From Planctomycetota bacterium (GTDB taxonomy: Bacteria > Planctomycetota > UBA1135 > GCA-002686595): a stretch of DNA of 64,000 nt. Under the pieces are notes generated by a model. That model worked only from the letters and a program-made list of their open reading frames with translations, was not told the origin of the DNA and ran no database searches. A program made the translations under genes and the position numbers. The stretch spans positions 434,001-498,000 of the forward strand of contig JADJQU010000001.1 of NCBI GenBank assembly GCA_016712565.1, read 5' to 3'. How positions within the stretch are numbered: the stretch's first letter is position 1; every line of letters starts with the position of its first letter. Positions 1 to 9,419 of the stretch are shown here, one piece after another.

Positions 1-81
1 GACCTCCAAGGAACCGTCGGGCCGGGGTCTCCACGGGAGCCGGCCGCCCGCGGACCCATGGCCGACAGGGGCCGCCCGTGA
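1..81 (+). CDS. 3' end of an upstream gene (partial)
   Basis: An open frame enters from the left edge and ends with TGA at 79-81. That stop overlaps the GTG start of the next gene as GTGA. The same stop/start overlap recurs at two later junctions of this operon (1949-1952 and 3004-3007), which is why I accept the short tail as coding. Only about 26 Pro/Gly/Arg-rich residues are visible, so no function can be given. It is probably the first visible member of the efflux operon. Confidence 0.45.
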   Translation, partial: DLQGTVGPGSPREPAARGPMADRGRP

Positions 82-1238
82 ACTTCATCGCGCTCAAGAT
101 GCTGATGGGCGATCGCGCCAAGTACATCGGCATCATCATCGGGCTGACCTTCGCGTCGCTCCTGATCACCCAACAGGCCTCGGTGTTCGTGGGCCTGATG
201 ACGCGCACCTTCGGAGCGATCAGCGACCTGGGGCAGGCGGACGTGTGGGTGATGGACCCCAAGGTGCAGTTCGTGGACGACGTGAAGCCCCTGTCGGACA
301 CGCGGCTGTTCCTGGTGCGCGGCGTCGAGGGCGTGCAGTGGGCCGTGCCCCTCTACAAGGGCCTGCTCAAGGCGCGGCTGGAGAACGGCAACTTCCAGAC
401 CTGCATCGTCTTCGGCATCGACGACGCCACGCTGATGGGCGGTCCGCCGCAAATGTTCGAGGGCAAGCTGGAGGACCTGCGGCGCAGCGAGGCGGTGATC
501 GTCGACCTCAACGGCGCGCGGACCAAGCTGGCGCGGCCGCCGCTCGAGCCGGGCGGCGCAAGCCGGCCCCTGGAGATCGGTGATTCGCTGGAACTCAACG
601 ACCACCGTGCCGTGGTGGTCGGGCTGTGCGGGGTGACGCGCACCTTCCAATCCCAGCCGACGATCTACACCACCTACTCGCGGGCCACGCAGTTCGCGCC
701 GCGCGAACGCCGGCTCCTGTCGTTCATCCTGGTCAAGGCCAAGGCCGGTGAAGATCCCGCGGCCCTGTGCCGCCGCATCCACGGGCAGACCGGCCTGCTG
801 GCCCAGACCAGCACGGAGTTCCAGTGGACCACGGTCAAGTACTTCATGAAGTACACCGGGATCCCGATCAACTTCGGCATCGCGGTGTTGCTCGGCTTCC
901 TGGTGGGCACGGTGATCGCAGGGCAGACCTTCTACAACTTCACGCTGGACAACATCCGGCAGTTCGGCGCCCTGAAGGCCATGGGGGCCTCCAACGCCAC
1001 GCTGCTGCGGATGATCCTGCTGCAGGCCCTGCTGTCGGGCGGAATCGGCTACGGGTTGGGCGTGGGACTCGCTTCGCTGTTCGGGCGCGTCGTGCGCGGC
1101 ACCGAGCTCGCGTTCCGGATGATGCCCCAGATCCTGATGATCTCGGGTGCCGCGGTGCTGTTCATTTGCATGCTCTCGGCCGTGCTGTCGATCCGCAAGG
1201 TGATGAAGCTCGAACCCGCGATCGTCTTCAAGAGCTGA
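78..1238 (+). CDS. ABC transporter permease, FtsX/DevC type
   Basis: Inner-membrane subunit of a MacB/DevC-like exporter of 386 aa. The layout is typical of the family: one N-terminal membrane segment (about residues 17-40), a periplasmic domain of some 220 residues, then three C-terminal segments (about 265-290, 310-335 and 352-373). The loop between the last segments has the FtsX-type 'R-Q-F-G-A-L-K-A-M-G-A' coupling motif (about 294-303). The GTG start overlaps the preceding TGA. The ATPase gene follows after 3 bp and adaptor and outer-membrane genes after that, so this is the permease of a tripartite efflux pump. The substrate cannot be told from sequence. Confidence 0.88.
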   Translation: MNFIALKMLMGDRAKYIGIIIGLTFASLLITQQASVFVGLMTRTFGAISDLGQADVWVMDPKVQFVDDVKPLSDTRLFLVRGVEGVQWAVPLYKGLLKARLENGNFQTCIVFGIDDATLMGGPPQMFEGKLEDLRRSEAVIVDLNGARTKLARPPLEPGGASRPLEIGDSLELNDHRAVVVGLCGVTRTFQSQPTIYTTYSRATQFAPRERRLLSFILVKAKAGEDPAALCRRIHGQTGLLAQTSTEFQWTTVKYFMKYTGIPINFGIAVLLGFLVGTVIAGQTFYNFTLDNIRQFGALKAMGASNATLLRMILLQALLSGGIGYGLGVGLASLFGRVVRGTELAFRMMPQILMISGAAVLFICMLSAVLSIRKVMKLEPAIVFKS

Positions 1239-1241
1239 CCC

Positions 1242-1952
1242 ATGCAGGTGGCCCACGAGTTGGCGGTCAGTTGTCGCGGGGTGACCAAGACCTACGTCAG
1301 CGGCAGCACGCGCACCGAGGCCCTGCGGGGCATCGACCTCGACGTGCTCTCGAGCGAGCTCCTGATGTTGGTGGGCCCCTCGGGTTGCGGCAAGACCACG
1401 CTGATCTCGGTGATCGCGGGCATCCTCGACCAGGACGCGGGCACGTCGATCGTCTTCGGGCGCGACTTCAAGTCCATGTCCCAGCGTCAGAAGACCGCCT
1501 GGCGCGGCGCCCACGTGGGCTTCGTGTTCCAGGCCTTCAACCTGCTGCCGGCCCTGAACGCCCGGGAGAACGTCGCCGTGCCGCTCCTGATCCTGGGCAC
1601 GCCGCGGCGCGAGGCCCTGGAGCGCGCCCAGGCCGTCCTGGCCGACGTCGGGCTCTCGGATCGCGGAGGGTCCTTGCCCGCGGAACTTTCCGGGGGCCAG
1701 CAGCAGCGCGTGGCCATCGCGCGCGCCCTGGTGCACTCTCCGCGACTGATCGTCTGCGACGAGCCGACGTCCTCGCTGGACGCCGAAACGGGCAAGACGG
1801 TGATCGAGCTGCTCAAAGAGACCGCCGTGGCCCCCAACCGAGCGCTGGTGATCGTCACCCACGACTCGCGCATCTTCTCCTACGCCGATCGGGTCGCGCG
1901 CATGGACGACGGCCGGATCACGCGCATCGAAACGCAGAGGACCGCCCCATGA
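1242..1952 (+). CDS. ABC transporter ATP-binding protein (DevA/LolD/MacB-like)
   Basis: Cytoplasmic ATPase of the exporter, 236 aa, normal length for the LolD/DevA group. All nucleotide-binding motifs are intact: Walker A GPSGCGKTT (45-53), Q-loop (F96-Q97), signature LSGGQ (149-153), Walker B LIVCDE ending about 173, and the switch histidine in VTHD (about 207). It is 3 bp downstream of the permease, and its TGA overlaps the ATG of the adaptor as ATGA, so the three are translationally coupled. Confidence 0.92.
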   Translation: MQVAHELAVSCRGVTKTYVSGSTRTEALRGIDLDVLSSELLMLVGPSGCGKTTLISVIAGILDQDAGTSIVFGRDFKSMSQRQKTAWRGAHVGFVFQAFNLLPALNARENVAVPLLILGTPRREALERAQAVLADVGLSDRGGSLPAELSGGQQQRVAIARALVHSPRLIVCDEPTSSLDAETGKTVIELLKETAVAPNRALVIVTHDSRIFSYADRVARMDDGRITRIETQRTAP

Positions 1953-3007
1953 TCCAGAAACTGCTCCTGCCCGTGCTGTCCCTCGCTGGGCTTTGCTTCG
2001 CCTTCTACACCGTGGCCCAGGGCGAGCGGCCCACCCCGGTGGCCCCGCCTGCGGCCGAGCCCGCCGAGACGCCCTTCCGCGCCACCATTGCCGGAGCGGG
2101 CATCGTCGAAAGCGCGAGCCAGAACATCGCCGTGGGCACGCCGCTCTCGGGCGTGATCGCCGAGGTGCGCGTCAAGCAGGGCCAGCGCGTCCAGCGGGGG
2201 GAGATCCTGTTCCGACTCGACGACCGCGAATTCCAGGCCGAGGCGGAGGTGCGCAGGGCCGGCCTCGCGGCGGCCCAGGCCGAGCTGGCGCGCCTCACGG
2301 CCATGCCGCGGGCCGAGGACGTTCCGCCGGTCCAGGCCCGGCTCGAAGCGGCCGAAGCGCGCTGGGGCGAGGCCTCGCTGCAGTGGGAGCGCGCCAACTC
2401 GATCGAGGACAAGCGCGCCATTTCCGCCGAGGAACTCGCGCGGCGCGCCACCAACGAGAAATCCTCCCGCGCCGCGGTGGCCGAGCTGAAGTCGGACCTG
2501 GCCAAGCTCACCGCCGGGGCCTGGCAGTACGACCTGGCCGTGGCCCAGGCGGGCGTGAATCGCGCCGCGGCCCTGGTGGCCCAGATCGAAACCCAGCTCG
2601 AACGGCTGGTCGTGCGCGCGCCCATCGACGGTACGGTGCTGCAGGTCAACGCGCGGCCCGGGGAATTCGCCACGGGCGGGGTGTTGCGCGACCCCTTGAT
2701 CCTCTTCGGAGACCTCTCGCGCCTGCACGTGCGCGTGGACATCGACGAGAGCGAGGCTTGGCGGCTTGCGCCCGGGACTCAGGCGGTGGCCACCGTGCGC
2801 GGCAATCGCGAGCTCTCGGTGAACCTCGAGTTCGTGCGCGTCGATCCGTACGTGGTTCCCAAACGCTCCTTGACGGGCGACACCAGCGAGCGCGTGGACA
2901 CGCGCGTCCTGCAGGTGATCTTCGCCTTCGATCCGGCGGCCCTCTCCGTGTACGTGGGCCAGCAGATGGACGTGTTCATCGAAGTTCCCGCGGAGTCCCC
3001 GCGGTGA
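1949..3007 (+). CDS. HlyD/DevB-family periplasmic adaptor (membrane fusion protein)
   Basis: Periplasmic adaptor of 352 aa that would bridge the ABC permease and the outer-membrane channel. It has an N-terminal membrane anchor (about residues 4-22), the first half of a biotinyl-lipoyl domain (PLSGVIAEVRVKQGQ, about 66-80), an Ala/Glu-rich coiled-coil hairpin (about 95-210), the second lipoyl half (VRAPIDGTVLQV) and a C-terminal beta-barrel. The ATG overlaps the ATPase stop. The stop in turn overlaps the GTG of the next gene. Family assignment is firm; the exported substrate is unknown. Confidence 0.9.
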   Translation: MIQKLLLPVLSLAGLCFAFYTVAQGERPTPVAPPAAEPAETPFRATIAGAGIVESASQNIAVGTPLSGVIAEVRVKQGQRVQRGEILFRLDDREFQAEAEVRRAGLAAAQAELARLTAMPRAEDVPPVQARLEAAEARWGEASLQWERANSIEDKRAISAEELARRATNEKSSRAAVAELKSDLAKLTAGAWQYDLAVAQAGVNRAAALVAQIETQLERLVVRAPIDGTVLQVNARPGEFATGGVLRDPLILFGDLSRLHVRVDIDESEAWRLAPGTQAVATVRGNRELSVNLEFVRVDPYVVPKRSLTGDTSERVDTRVLQVIFAFDPAALSVYVGQQMDVFIEVPAESPR

Positions 3008-4416
3008 AGCGGCAAGGTATGCTCTGGAGCCCGTTGCTCCTCGCGGCGTCGAGCGCCTGCCGCGTGACGCCGGACTACGAGCGTCCGGCCCTGTCCCTGC
3101 CGGAGCGCTTCGTGGAGGCCGAGAGCGGAATCCCGCCCGCGCCGCCGCCGCCGCAGTTGGACCGCTGGTGGACCTTGTTGGGGGACCCCCTGCTCAGCGA
3201 CCTCGTGGAACGGGCCCGCGCCCAGAACCTGGATCTGCGCAGAGCCCGCGAGCGCGTCCTGGAGGCGCGCGCGGCCCATGACCGTGTGCGCGGCACGTCC
3301 GGGCCCCGCATCGACGCCCAGGCGGGGGCCAGCTGGCTCGAATCGAGCACGAATCTGGGCAACTCGCGTTTCGGAGACCCCGATCCGACGCAGTTCCATC
3401 AGGCAGGCTTCGACGCCTCCTGGGAACTGGACCTGTTCGGCCGCAACGCGCGCGCCGTGGAGGCGGCCGGGGCCGGCGCGGAGGCCGCCGAGGAGGACGC
3501 CCGGGCCGTCCAGGTGAGCCTGTGCGCCGAGGTGGCGCGCCACTACGTGGAATTGCGCGCGGCCCAGGAGGCAGAAGCCCTGACGCGCGCCAACTTGGAG
3601 GCCCAGCTCTCCACGGTGGAGCTGGTGGGGGTCCGTGCCAGGGCTCAGATGGCGAGCGACCTGGACTTGGCGCGGGCCGAGGCCCAGGCGGCCTCGACCC
3701 GGGCGCTCCTGCCCCAACTGGAAACGCGCGCCTCCGCGGCCCGCCACGGATTGGCGGTGCTGCTGGGTCTGCCGCCTGGAGCCTTGAACGTCGAACTGTC
3801 CTCGGCCGCGGAGATTCCCGAGGCGCCTGTCGTGGACGCCGCGGGCGTGCCCGCGGACCTGTTGCTGCGCCGACCGGACCTGCGCGGCGCGGAGCGGGAG
3901 CTCGCCGGCGCGGCGGCCTTGAGTTCAGAGGCCCGGGCGGAGCTGTTCCCGCGCATCTCCCTGGGCGCAGCCCTCGGCCTGCAGGCCAACCGCGTGGGCG
4001 ATCTGCTGGACGGGGACAGCAAGACCTTCTCGGTGGGTCCCGGCCTGTTCGCGCCGCTGTTCCAGTCCGGCGCCCTGCGGGCCAACGTCCGCGCCCAGGA
4101 TGCCCGGGCGGCCCAGGCTCGGCTGCGCTACGAGCAGGCGGTCCTGAATGCCCTGCGGGAGGTGGAGGACGCCCTGGTGGCCGCCGATCGCGAGCGCGCG
4201 CGACAGGCGTCCCTGGCCGAGGCCCTCGCCGCGAGCCGCCGTGCCCTGGGCCTCGCCCAAGACATGCAACGCACGGGGCTCGCCGACTTCTTCGACGTGC
4301 TGGAGGCCCAGCGCACGGCGCTCACGGCCGAGACCGCCCTGGCGGAGAGCCGCGGCCGGCTGTGCACGAACACCCTCCTGCTCTACAAGGCCCTGGGCGG
4401 CGGCTGGTCCGAATAG
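3004..4416 (+). CDS. NodT/OprM-type outer-membrane efflux lipoprotein
   Basis: Outer-membrane channel of the efflux system, 470 aa, the usual length of the RND/ABC outer-membrane factor family (TolC superfamily). I chose the GTG at 3004, which overlaps the adaptor stop and has GGAG 8 nt upstream; an ATG at 3019 is an alternative. The N-terminus is a lipoprotein signal ending in A-S-S-A-C (Cys about 19). The body shows the two internal OEP repeats with long alpha-hairpins. The motif LLLRRPDLRGAERELAGA in the second half is diagnostic of the NodT class. Confidence 0.9.
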   Translation: MKRQGMLWSPLLLAASSACRVTPDYERPALSLPERFVEAESGIPPAPPPPQLDRWWTLLGDPLLSDLVERARAQNLDLRRARERVLEARAAHDRVRGTSGPRIDAQAGASWLESSTNLGNSRFGDPDPTQFHQAGFDASWELDLFGRNARAVEAAGAGAEAAEEDARAVQVSLCAEVARHYVELRAAQEAEALTRANLEAQLSTVELVGVRARAQMASDLDLARAEAQAASTRALLPQLETRASAARHGLAVLLGLPPGALNVELSSAAEIPEAPVVDAAGVPADLLLRRPDLRGAERELAGAAALSSEARAELFPRISLGAALGLQANRVGDLLDGDSKTFSVGPGLFAPLFQSGALRANVRAQDARAAQARLRYEQAVLNALREVEDALVAADRERARQASLAEALAASRRALGLAQDMQRTGLADFFDVLEAQRTALTAETALAESRGRLCTNTLLLYKALGGGWSE

Positions 4417-4451
4417 GCGGGCAGGGAGCCTGCCGGCTATCCTGAACGCCC

Positions 4452-4943
4452 ATGCTGGTCCTCCTGGGCCTCACCGCTTGCGCGCCGTTTCTCATCGCTC
4501 TCGGCGTGTGGTGGTTCTCTCGCGCGCAAGGGCTCTCCTGGCGCCTCGCGCGCGCGGCCGGCTGGTGCACGGCCTGTGCGTTGCCGGCGATCCTCCTGCA
4601 GGACGGTCTGGTGCTCTTCGGCGGGTCGGCCACGAGTTTCAGTCTGGTCGATTGCGCGGAGGCCCTGCCCTTCCAGATCTGGGTGCTTCCCGGCGGAGCC
4701 GTGGTGCAGTCCATCTTCGAGGAAACCGCCAAGGCGATCAGCGGCCACCGGCGGGACACCCTGATGGACAACTGGCTCCTCTACTACGCCTACACCGTGG
4801 CCTGGGTTCTCGCCTGGGCCGCCCTGATCCAGACCCGCGACGCCGTGAAACTCGCCTGGAAGGACCCGCTGCGCCTCGGTGTGGCCGCGATCCTCCTGGT
4901 CAACGCCCTGGCGGGAGCGTCCTGGCCCTGGTGGGGGACCTGA
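4452..4943 (+). CDS. small multi-spanning membrane protein of unknown function
   Basis: A 163-aa hydrophobic protein with about four predicted membrane segments (roughly residues 1-20, 35-57, 110-127 and 143-158). It matches no family I recognise. It lies 35 bp after the efflux operon but a small GC hairpin separates them, so co-transcription is uncertain. Its last 40 codons lie inside the 163-bp direct repeat; a second, headless copy of those codons is found at 12238-12357. Before the island arrived this gene and the OPT transporter gene were evidently convergent neighbours about 20 bp apart. Confidence 0.65.
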   Translation: MLVLLGLTACAPFLIALGVWWFSRAQGLSWRLARAAGWCTACALPAILLQDGLVLFGGSATSFSLVDCAEALPFQIWVLPGGAVVQSIFEETAKAISGHRRDTLMDNWLLYYAYTVAWVLAWAALIQTRDAVKLAWKDPLRLGVAAILLVNALAGASWPWWGT

Positions 4944-4986
4944 GCGCGATCACTGGAGCGGCATCACGTCCGCGATCTTGAGCGCC
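4824..4986. repeat. 163-bp direct repeat, left copy, bounding the island
   Basis: Matches 12238-12400 in the same orientation with four mismatches in 163 bp and no gaps (constant offset of 7414). It contains the last codons of the small membrane protein gene, the short intergenic gap and, on the minus strand, the last 12 codons of an OPT-transporter tail (A-L-K-I-A-D-V-M-P-L-Q, stop). In this copy only the membrane-protein half is joined to its complete gene. Confidence 0.95.
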
Positions 4987-5038
4987 CGCCAATTCACGTG
5001 GTCGCCTCTCCCTTGTCGTTGGCAACTTATCGCGCATC

Positions 5039-6318
5039 CTACGCACCAGGCTTCATGACGGCTGCCGCAACGTCCTTGGCCGCCCCAATGATCCCTCCAG
5101 CGCCGTGAACATCCCCTGACATTTCGGGTAGGCCCTCAAGGAACGCCCCGAGCATTCGGATTTGCTCGTCGACCCCACTGGTTGGCATTAGAACCGCATC
5201 AGCCCTCGAATCGCACAAATGAGCCAATCGCAGCACATATTTGTAGGCCACCACCAGAAACTCACCAAAAACACCAGCAGCACGACGGTGCCAACTCTCG
5301 TGGCGATCAGCGTCATCATCGACGAGCGCCTTGCCTGATAGGCTGCTTCGAGTGAAGACGTAACAAACCGAAGCGCTTGCAATTCAGAGGTAATCTGCTG
5401 CGAAAGGCCCGCGCCTACTTGCGCCACAGACTCGCCGGTCGAAGACTTGAGGGCTTGAACGTCACGCTTGATCTCGACCAAGGCCGCGTCAACCACTGCG
5501 CCATGATCCGCCAAACGCCTAGAATTCTGTTCAACCCGCAATTCGATCGCTCTGGCAACCTCTGGGTCACTCCCCAGCGGAAGGAGTAGGTCTGCCACCG
5601 GAGTGTCGCTTTCAAGTCGATCGGCACTCAGCTCGATGTTAAGTTCGAACAGGTCGATGCGAGCATCCACTGAATCGACATCAAGAGACATCCGTTCCAT
5701 TGCGTCATGTGTGTGTCTCTCTATTTGTTCTGATGTAGACTCAAAGGATGATGTCACCGCACCCGCGAACTCAGTCGCCGCGTCATGGTCGCCAGATTCA
5801 GTGGCTCGTACTGCGGAGTAAAACAGATATCCGCCCCCTAGGCACACGATGCTGATTACGAGAAGGAGTACGCCAGCTTCTTGACGAAGAACTGCAGCAC
5901 GTGATCGAAGTTGATGATACACCGCCCTTGTTCGCGCGGCGGCGTCGAGTTCGGCTGGAAAAAGTAGACTGGGGCGGCGCGCACCAGCCAGTACAGCAAT
6001 CAACACGACGAGTACGGTGAGTCCACCTGCCGCTGTCACAAACGGTGCATAGGTCCTGGCAATCTTCCAGGGGATCTGTTCTTCATTGAACTGGCTATAT
6101 TCGCTCTGAACACGTCGAATGATCTCCTGAGGGTTGAGCGCGCCCAGATCGATGTCAGCGAGCGCTGCAATGTCGCCGTCGGCAAGGTACAGCTGTATCT
6201 GTCCCAGAAACCGTCAATCTCGTATCCAGGGCTCAAGGGTCTCTATGACGATTAGGGCCAAGAGTCCGGCTGCTGCAAGGACCAGCCCAATAACATTAAT
6301 GATGTTCACGCTCTTCAT
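5039..6318 (-). pseudogene. coiled-coil membrane protein, interrupted by a stop and a frameshift
   Basis: Reads as one protein of about 425 aa with two lesions: an in-frame TGA at 6214-6216 (codon 35) and a one-base frameshift at the A5 run 5267-5271. Adding one base there restores a tail ending at 5039. The reconstructed protein has four membrane segments: about residues 5-27, two around residues 93-165, and one near the C-terminus. A long polar region rich in Glu, Asp, Ser and heptad-like spacing sits before the last segment, so the shape resembles a receptor or sensor without recognisable catalytic domain. I recognise no family. One or both lesions may be sequence errors. Confidence 0.55.
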
Positions 6319-6408
6319 TTACAAGAGGTTTTCTTTGCACTAGGCAATGCAACAAGACCTGACGGTGGACACTCAACTGACAGGAATTCCAAGCCCGTTT
6401 CCATGCCG

Positions 6409-6835
6409 CTACGGTGGCACTCCGGAGAGGGATGGAGGCCGCGAAGGGGCCATTGTCGCCGGGTTTCTGTGGGTCGAGGCGCTCTGAGCGTGCCGGGAAA
6501 TGTCGTCCGACACCGCGTGAGTGGCAGGCTCTGGTTGGCGTGGCCATGCGTCGCCTCCGCGCACGCGGGCGAGGACGTCCGCTGGTGCTCGCCTCATGCG
6601 TTAAAGGCCACCTCTGCTTCGCAGGCGCGCGAACTCGCAAGGATTGGAGGCTCGCTGGGCCGTCCGAGAGAATCGAGGATCCTTCGCACGAGGACAACAT
6701 CGCTGCGCTCGCCGCTGTTGCCTTGCGCGGTCCTGGCACGACTAGGTCGCGACAAGGCGCCGCGGGCGCAAGGGCACCATGATAGGCGTGCTGATGAGCA
6801 CGCGGTCGCGACACGAGAGCCAGCAGCCGCTCGAT
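6409..6835 (-). mobile_element. IS91-family (Y2) transposase remnant
   Basis: The minus strand at about 6731-6835 encodes a segment with ALVSRPRAHQHAYHGALAP followed by LVVP. This matches the conserved C-terminal block of IS91-type transposases (typically L-V-P-R-P-R-x-H-x-x-x-Y-H-G-V-x-A-P). After a frame change, MRRAPADVLARVRGGDAW (from 6597 downward) corresponds to the following LMRRxFxxDVLxCxRCGGR block, with its zinc cysteines lost. The piece is short, frameshifted and lacks the catalytic tyrosines, so it is inactive. It forms a GC-rich patch inside the lower-GC island. Boundaries are approximate. Confidence 0.55.
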
Positions 6836-6893
6836 GAGGATGGTGGCTTCCACGCTGCGCGCAACTTCGGCCACTAGCGCTGCTCGGATATGG

Positions 6894-7678
6894 CTAGGGA
6901 GAGAGACTTCCGCCCAAGGCGGCCGCGACAGTCGCGATATCTGCTCCATTCTGCTTGACAAAATCAACAGCTTGCTTCTGGACCTCCAAAATATTCAGGA
7001 CAGGGTCCCTCCGATTCTGCAACCCGATGATTTCAACGGAATGGCACGGCACGATTACCTGGGAACCGTCCATTGGACGAGTCGTGTCATTCGTGAGGGG
7101 GCCCGGCTTGGTACGATAACACCATCGACGGCGAGCCGAGGAGCCGTCTTTTGCCACAACACATTGCCGCGTTCATCCTTCAGTCGAAGTGTTGCAGAGC
7201 CCCTAAAGCCAGCCAACGCCTCCTTTGTCTCCACAACTGCGACCGCGTCGATTCGGCCATTGCTTGAGACTACCCCGTTTTCGAACCCAACCCAGTACGA
7301 CTTGCCTTTCCTAACCCGACGCGCTTGGCTGAAATTGATCGGAAACCGATTCGCCACATCAGAGGCGACCCGTCGAGAGGCTTCTTCGGACGCCTGAACG
7401 CGCTCTGCTTCCGCGGCCTCACGCTGAGCCTGAGCGGCCGCCTCTTCATCCAGGCGCGCCTGTTCCTTTGCCTCCTTCACAGAGAGCGCGACTGCCGCTT
7501 GAACGGCGCTCGGATCCGCCACTGCGGCGCCTGCACCCACGACTTCGATGCGCGGCAGGTCGTCCGCGTCGATGATATCGCCGGCATCGCTGTCACGAAT
7601 CGAGCTGGCAGCCCGGCAACCACAAGCTGCCAGAATGGCGAAGCCGGCTGCGAATAGCGTGCGTGCGGAAAATGACAT
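6894..7678 (-). pseudogene. lipoprotein with Ala/Glu-rich helix, frameshifted
   Basis: Starts at the ATG 7678 with a lipoprotein signal ending L-A-A-C (Cys about 19). Residues about 65-105 form an Ala/Glu/Gln/Arg-rich, probably coiled-coil helix, followed by a compact beta-rich region. The frame is lost at the G5 run 7097-7101; one extra base restores a C-terminal part ending at 6894, for about 262 residues. This is again a homopolymer lesion, so the gene may be intact in the organism. No family recognised. With the coiled-coil membrane protein downstream on the same strand it could have formed an envelope-associated pair, but the IS91 scar lies between them. Confidence 0.55.
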
Positions 7679-7877
7679 TGCGGTCTCCAAGTAGGGAAGG
7701 TAGAGGGAAGTCGGCGCGAGTTCCAGTATGATGCCAAGCCCAGGGCGTTGAGTCAAGGTGGCGTTGCGACATTTCTCTGATTAAAAGGTGTCACAGCTCC
7801 GGGTATCAGAGCCACCCGTAGTTCGGGCAAGCGGATCTGTTCCGCCCCAGATTTCCTGGACAGTGGGTTGAGAGTAA

Positions 7878-8841
7878 TCACGCGGACACCTTGACTGCAA
7901 GGAGTTCGCGACGGACAGCAGCCGGTGGCCGATGCCCACGACGTTCGATCAGCCAGTTCTCGTTGTGGATCGCGACCCATTCGGCAACGGCTTGGCGCAC
8001 GTCCTCCGCGTCCCGGAAGGACCGCACCCACAGGAGCTGCTCGCCAGAGCGTGCGGAAGAAGCGTTCGATGCAGCCGTTGCCCTCTGGCGAGCGCACGAA
8101 GGCCGGGCTGGACTAGAAGCCGAGGAAGGCGATCTCGCTCTGGAAGTGATCGCTGACGTACTGGCTGCCGTGATCGTGCCGAAGTTGCACACCAGCTGCG
8201 GTCCCTGCGGCGAAGCTCCCGAAGATTTTCTTCACGCCCTGACGCAGCGGCTCGAGCGCCTCGAAGCGCGACGCGTACTTCGCGGCGTGGCCCCAGACGC
8301 ACTCTGCGGTGGCGTGGTCGATCGCGGCGAAGACCGTGACCATGCCCTCGCGCTCCGTCCAAACGCCCGTCGCATCGGTTCCCCACATGACGTTGGGCAG
8401 CGCCGGCGTGATCGTGCCGTCGTGCACTCGCGGCCCGAGAACCCGCTTCGCACGGCCGGGAGCAAGCAGACTTGCTGCTCGCATCAGGCGCAGCGTGCGC
8501 TGCTTGGACGTGCGCACCCCCTTCAGCCGCAGCCGAGCCCAGATCTTGCGATGTCCTTCGCCGACGAAGGGCGTGACACCCAGCACGCCGCGAATCTGCT
8601 CAGTGAGCTCGGCGTCGCTGAATCTCGTCTTCGGGCCGCGCTTGTGGCCAGGCCCGGGAAGCACGTCGCGGCGGGAGCGGGCCCAATACACGCTCGAGCG
8701 CGAGCGCTTCAGCAGGCGCATCACGCGCAGCACGCCGAAGCTGCGGTTCACGGAGGTCGATCGCTCGGCGATCACGGTTTCGACCTCCGGAATGCCAAAG
8801 GGTCCCGCTCCTCGTGCTTGCGAAGCAGAGCCTTGAGGCAT
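7878..8841 (-). pseudogene. IS3-type transposase OrfB (DDE integrase), interrupted
   Basis: The order of motifs is that of an IS3 DDE recombinase: first Asp in MWGTDATGVW, second in LRHDHGSQYV, and the Glu in GNGCIERFFRTL. An in-frame TAG at 8113-8115 separates the second and third catalytic residues. A further one-base frameshift near 8040-8048 is needed to join GNGCIERFFRTL to the tail EQLLWVRSFRDAEDVRQAVA. Once both are bridged the protein has normal IS3 length and C-terminal sequence (NENWLIERRGHRPPAAVRREL). Confidence 0.7.
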
Positions 8842-9158
8842 TCGTTGTCGATCGTCAGCTCGCCGATCAGCGCCTTCAGATCCTGCGCCTTGTCCTCGGG
8901 CTCGGGACTCGCTTTTGATTTCAGGCCGGACTGGCCTGCGGCTAGAAACTCGTCACGCCACGACGACAGCGTGGCCGCAGTTACGCCCAAATCGCGCGAC
9001 AAGGCGTCCAACTCCTCGCCTCGAAGCAGGCGAAGGACCGCCTCCATCTTCCGCCGCGACGAGAACCGGCCTCGTTCGCGGCCCGGATCTCCTCCGGTCC
9101 GCCTTCGGCCTCCCTGCGGAGATCCGGGCCCCTGCTGCGCTTGCTTCTTCCCTGACAT
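8772..9158 (-). CDS. IS3-type transposase OrfA (helix-turn-helix)
   Basis: A 128-aa basic protein. Residues about 33-75 form the helix-turn-helix of IS3 OrfA proteins (F-S-S-R-R-K-M-E-A-V-L-R-L-L-R-G-E ... TAATLSSWRDEFL). It is followed by a short leucine-rich helix (DLKALIGELTIDNECLKALL) used for multimerisation. It overlaps the start of orfB in another frame, as expected for an element that joins the two products by ribosomal frameshifting, although I see no clear A6G-type slippery site. It would bind the element ends. Confidence 0.7.
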   Translation of the reverse strand: MSGKKQAQQGPGSPQGGRRRTGGDPGRERGRFSSRRKMEAVLRLLRGEELDALSRDLGVTAATLSSWRDEFLAAGQSGLKSKASPEPEDKAQDLKALIGELTIDNECLKALLRKHEERDPLAFRRSKP

Positions 9159-9419
9159 GGATACCTCCAGTGCTCATCAGACCAGACGACTGTGGGGTGT
9201 CCAGGGAAACCGTGAGGCGGGAGAGAGTAAATTGGTTCCTCTCAGTTCAAGTCCCCCCTCTTGAGGTCCGCAGACCACGGAATCCCCGGCGTGTTTTGTG
9301 AGGACAAGCGGCCACGGCGGGTCGGTCACTCGGGTTCGGCGGCTCGGAATGCCCTACTCGGCTTCTTCAACTCGAAGGAGTTCCCGTGATGGCTACAGCC
9401 TGTGCTGCCGCCTCTTCGG

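Larger units (their letters stand above)
7852..9209 (-). mobile_element. IS3-family insertion sequence, decayed
   Basis: Contains an orfA/orfB pair typical of IS3-type elements. Possible terminal inverted repeats are TTTCCTGGACA at 7852-7862 and its imperfect complement TGTCCAGGGAAA at 9198-9209; I could not confirm that these are the true ends. OrfB is interrupted twice, so the copy cannot move on its own unless the lesions are sequence errors. It separates the lipoprotein gene from the HD-ATPase gene of the island. Confidence 0.6.
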
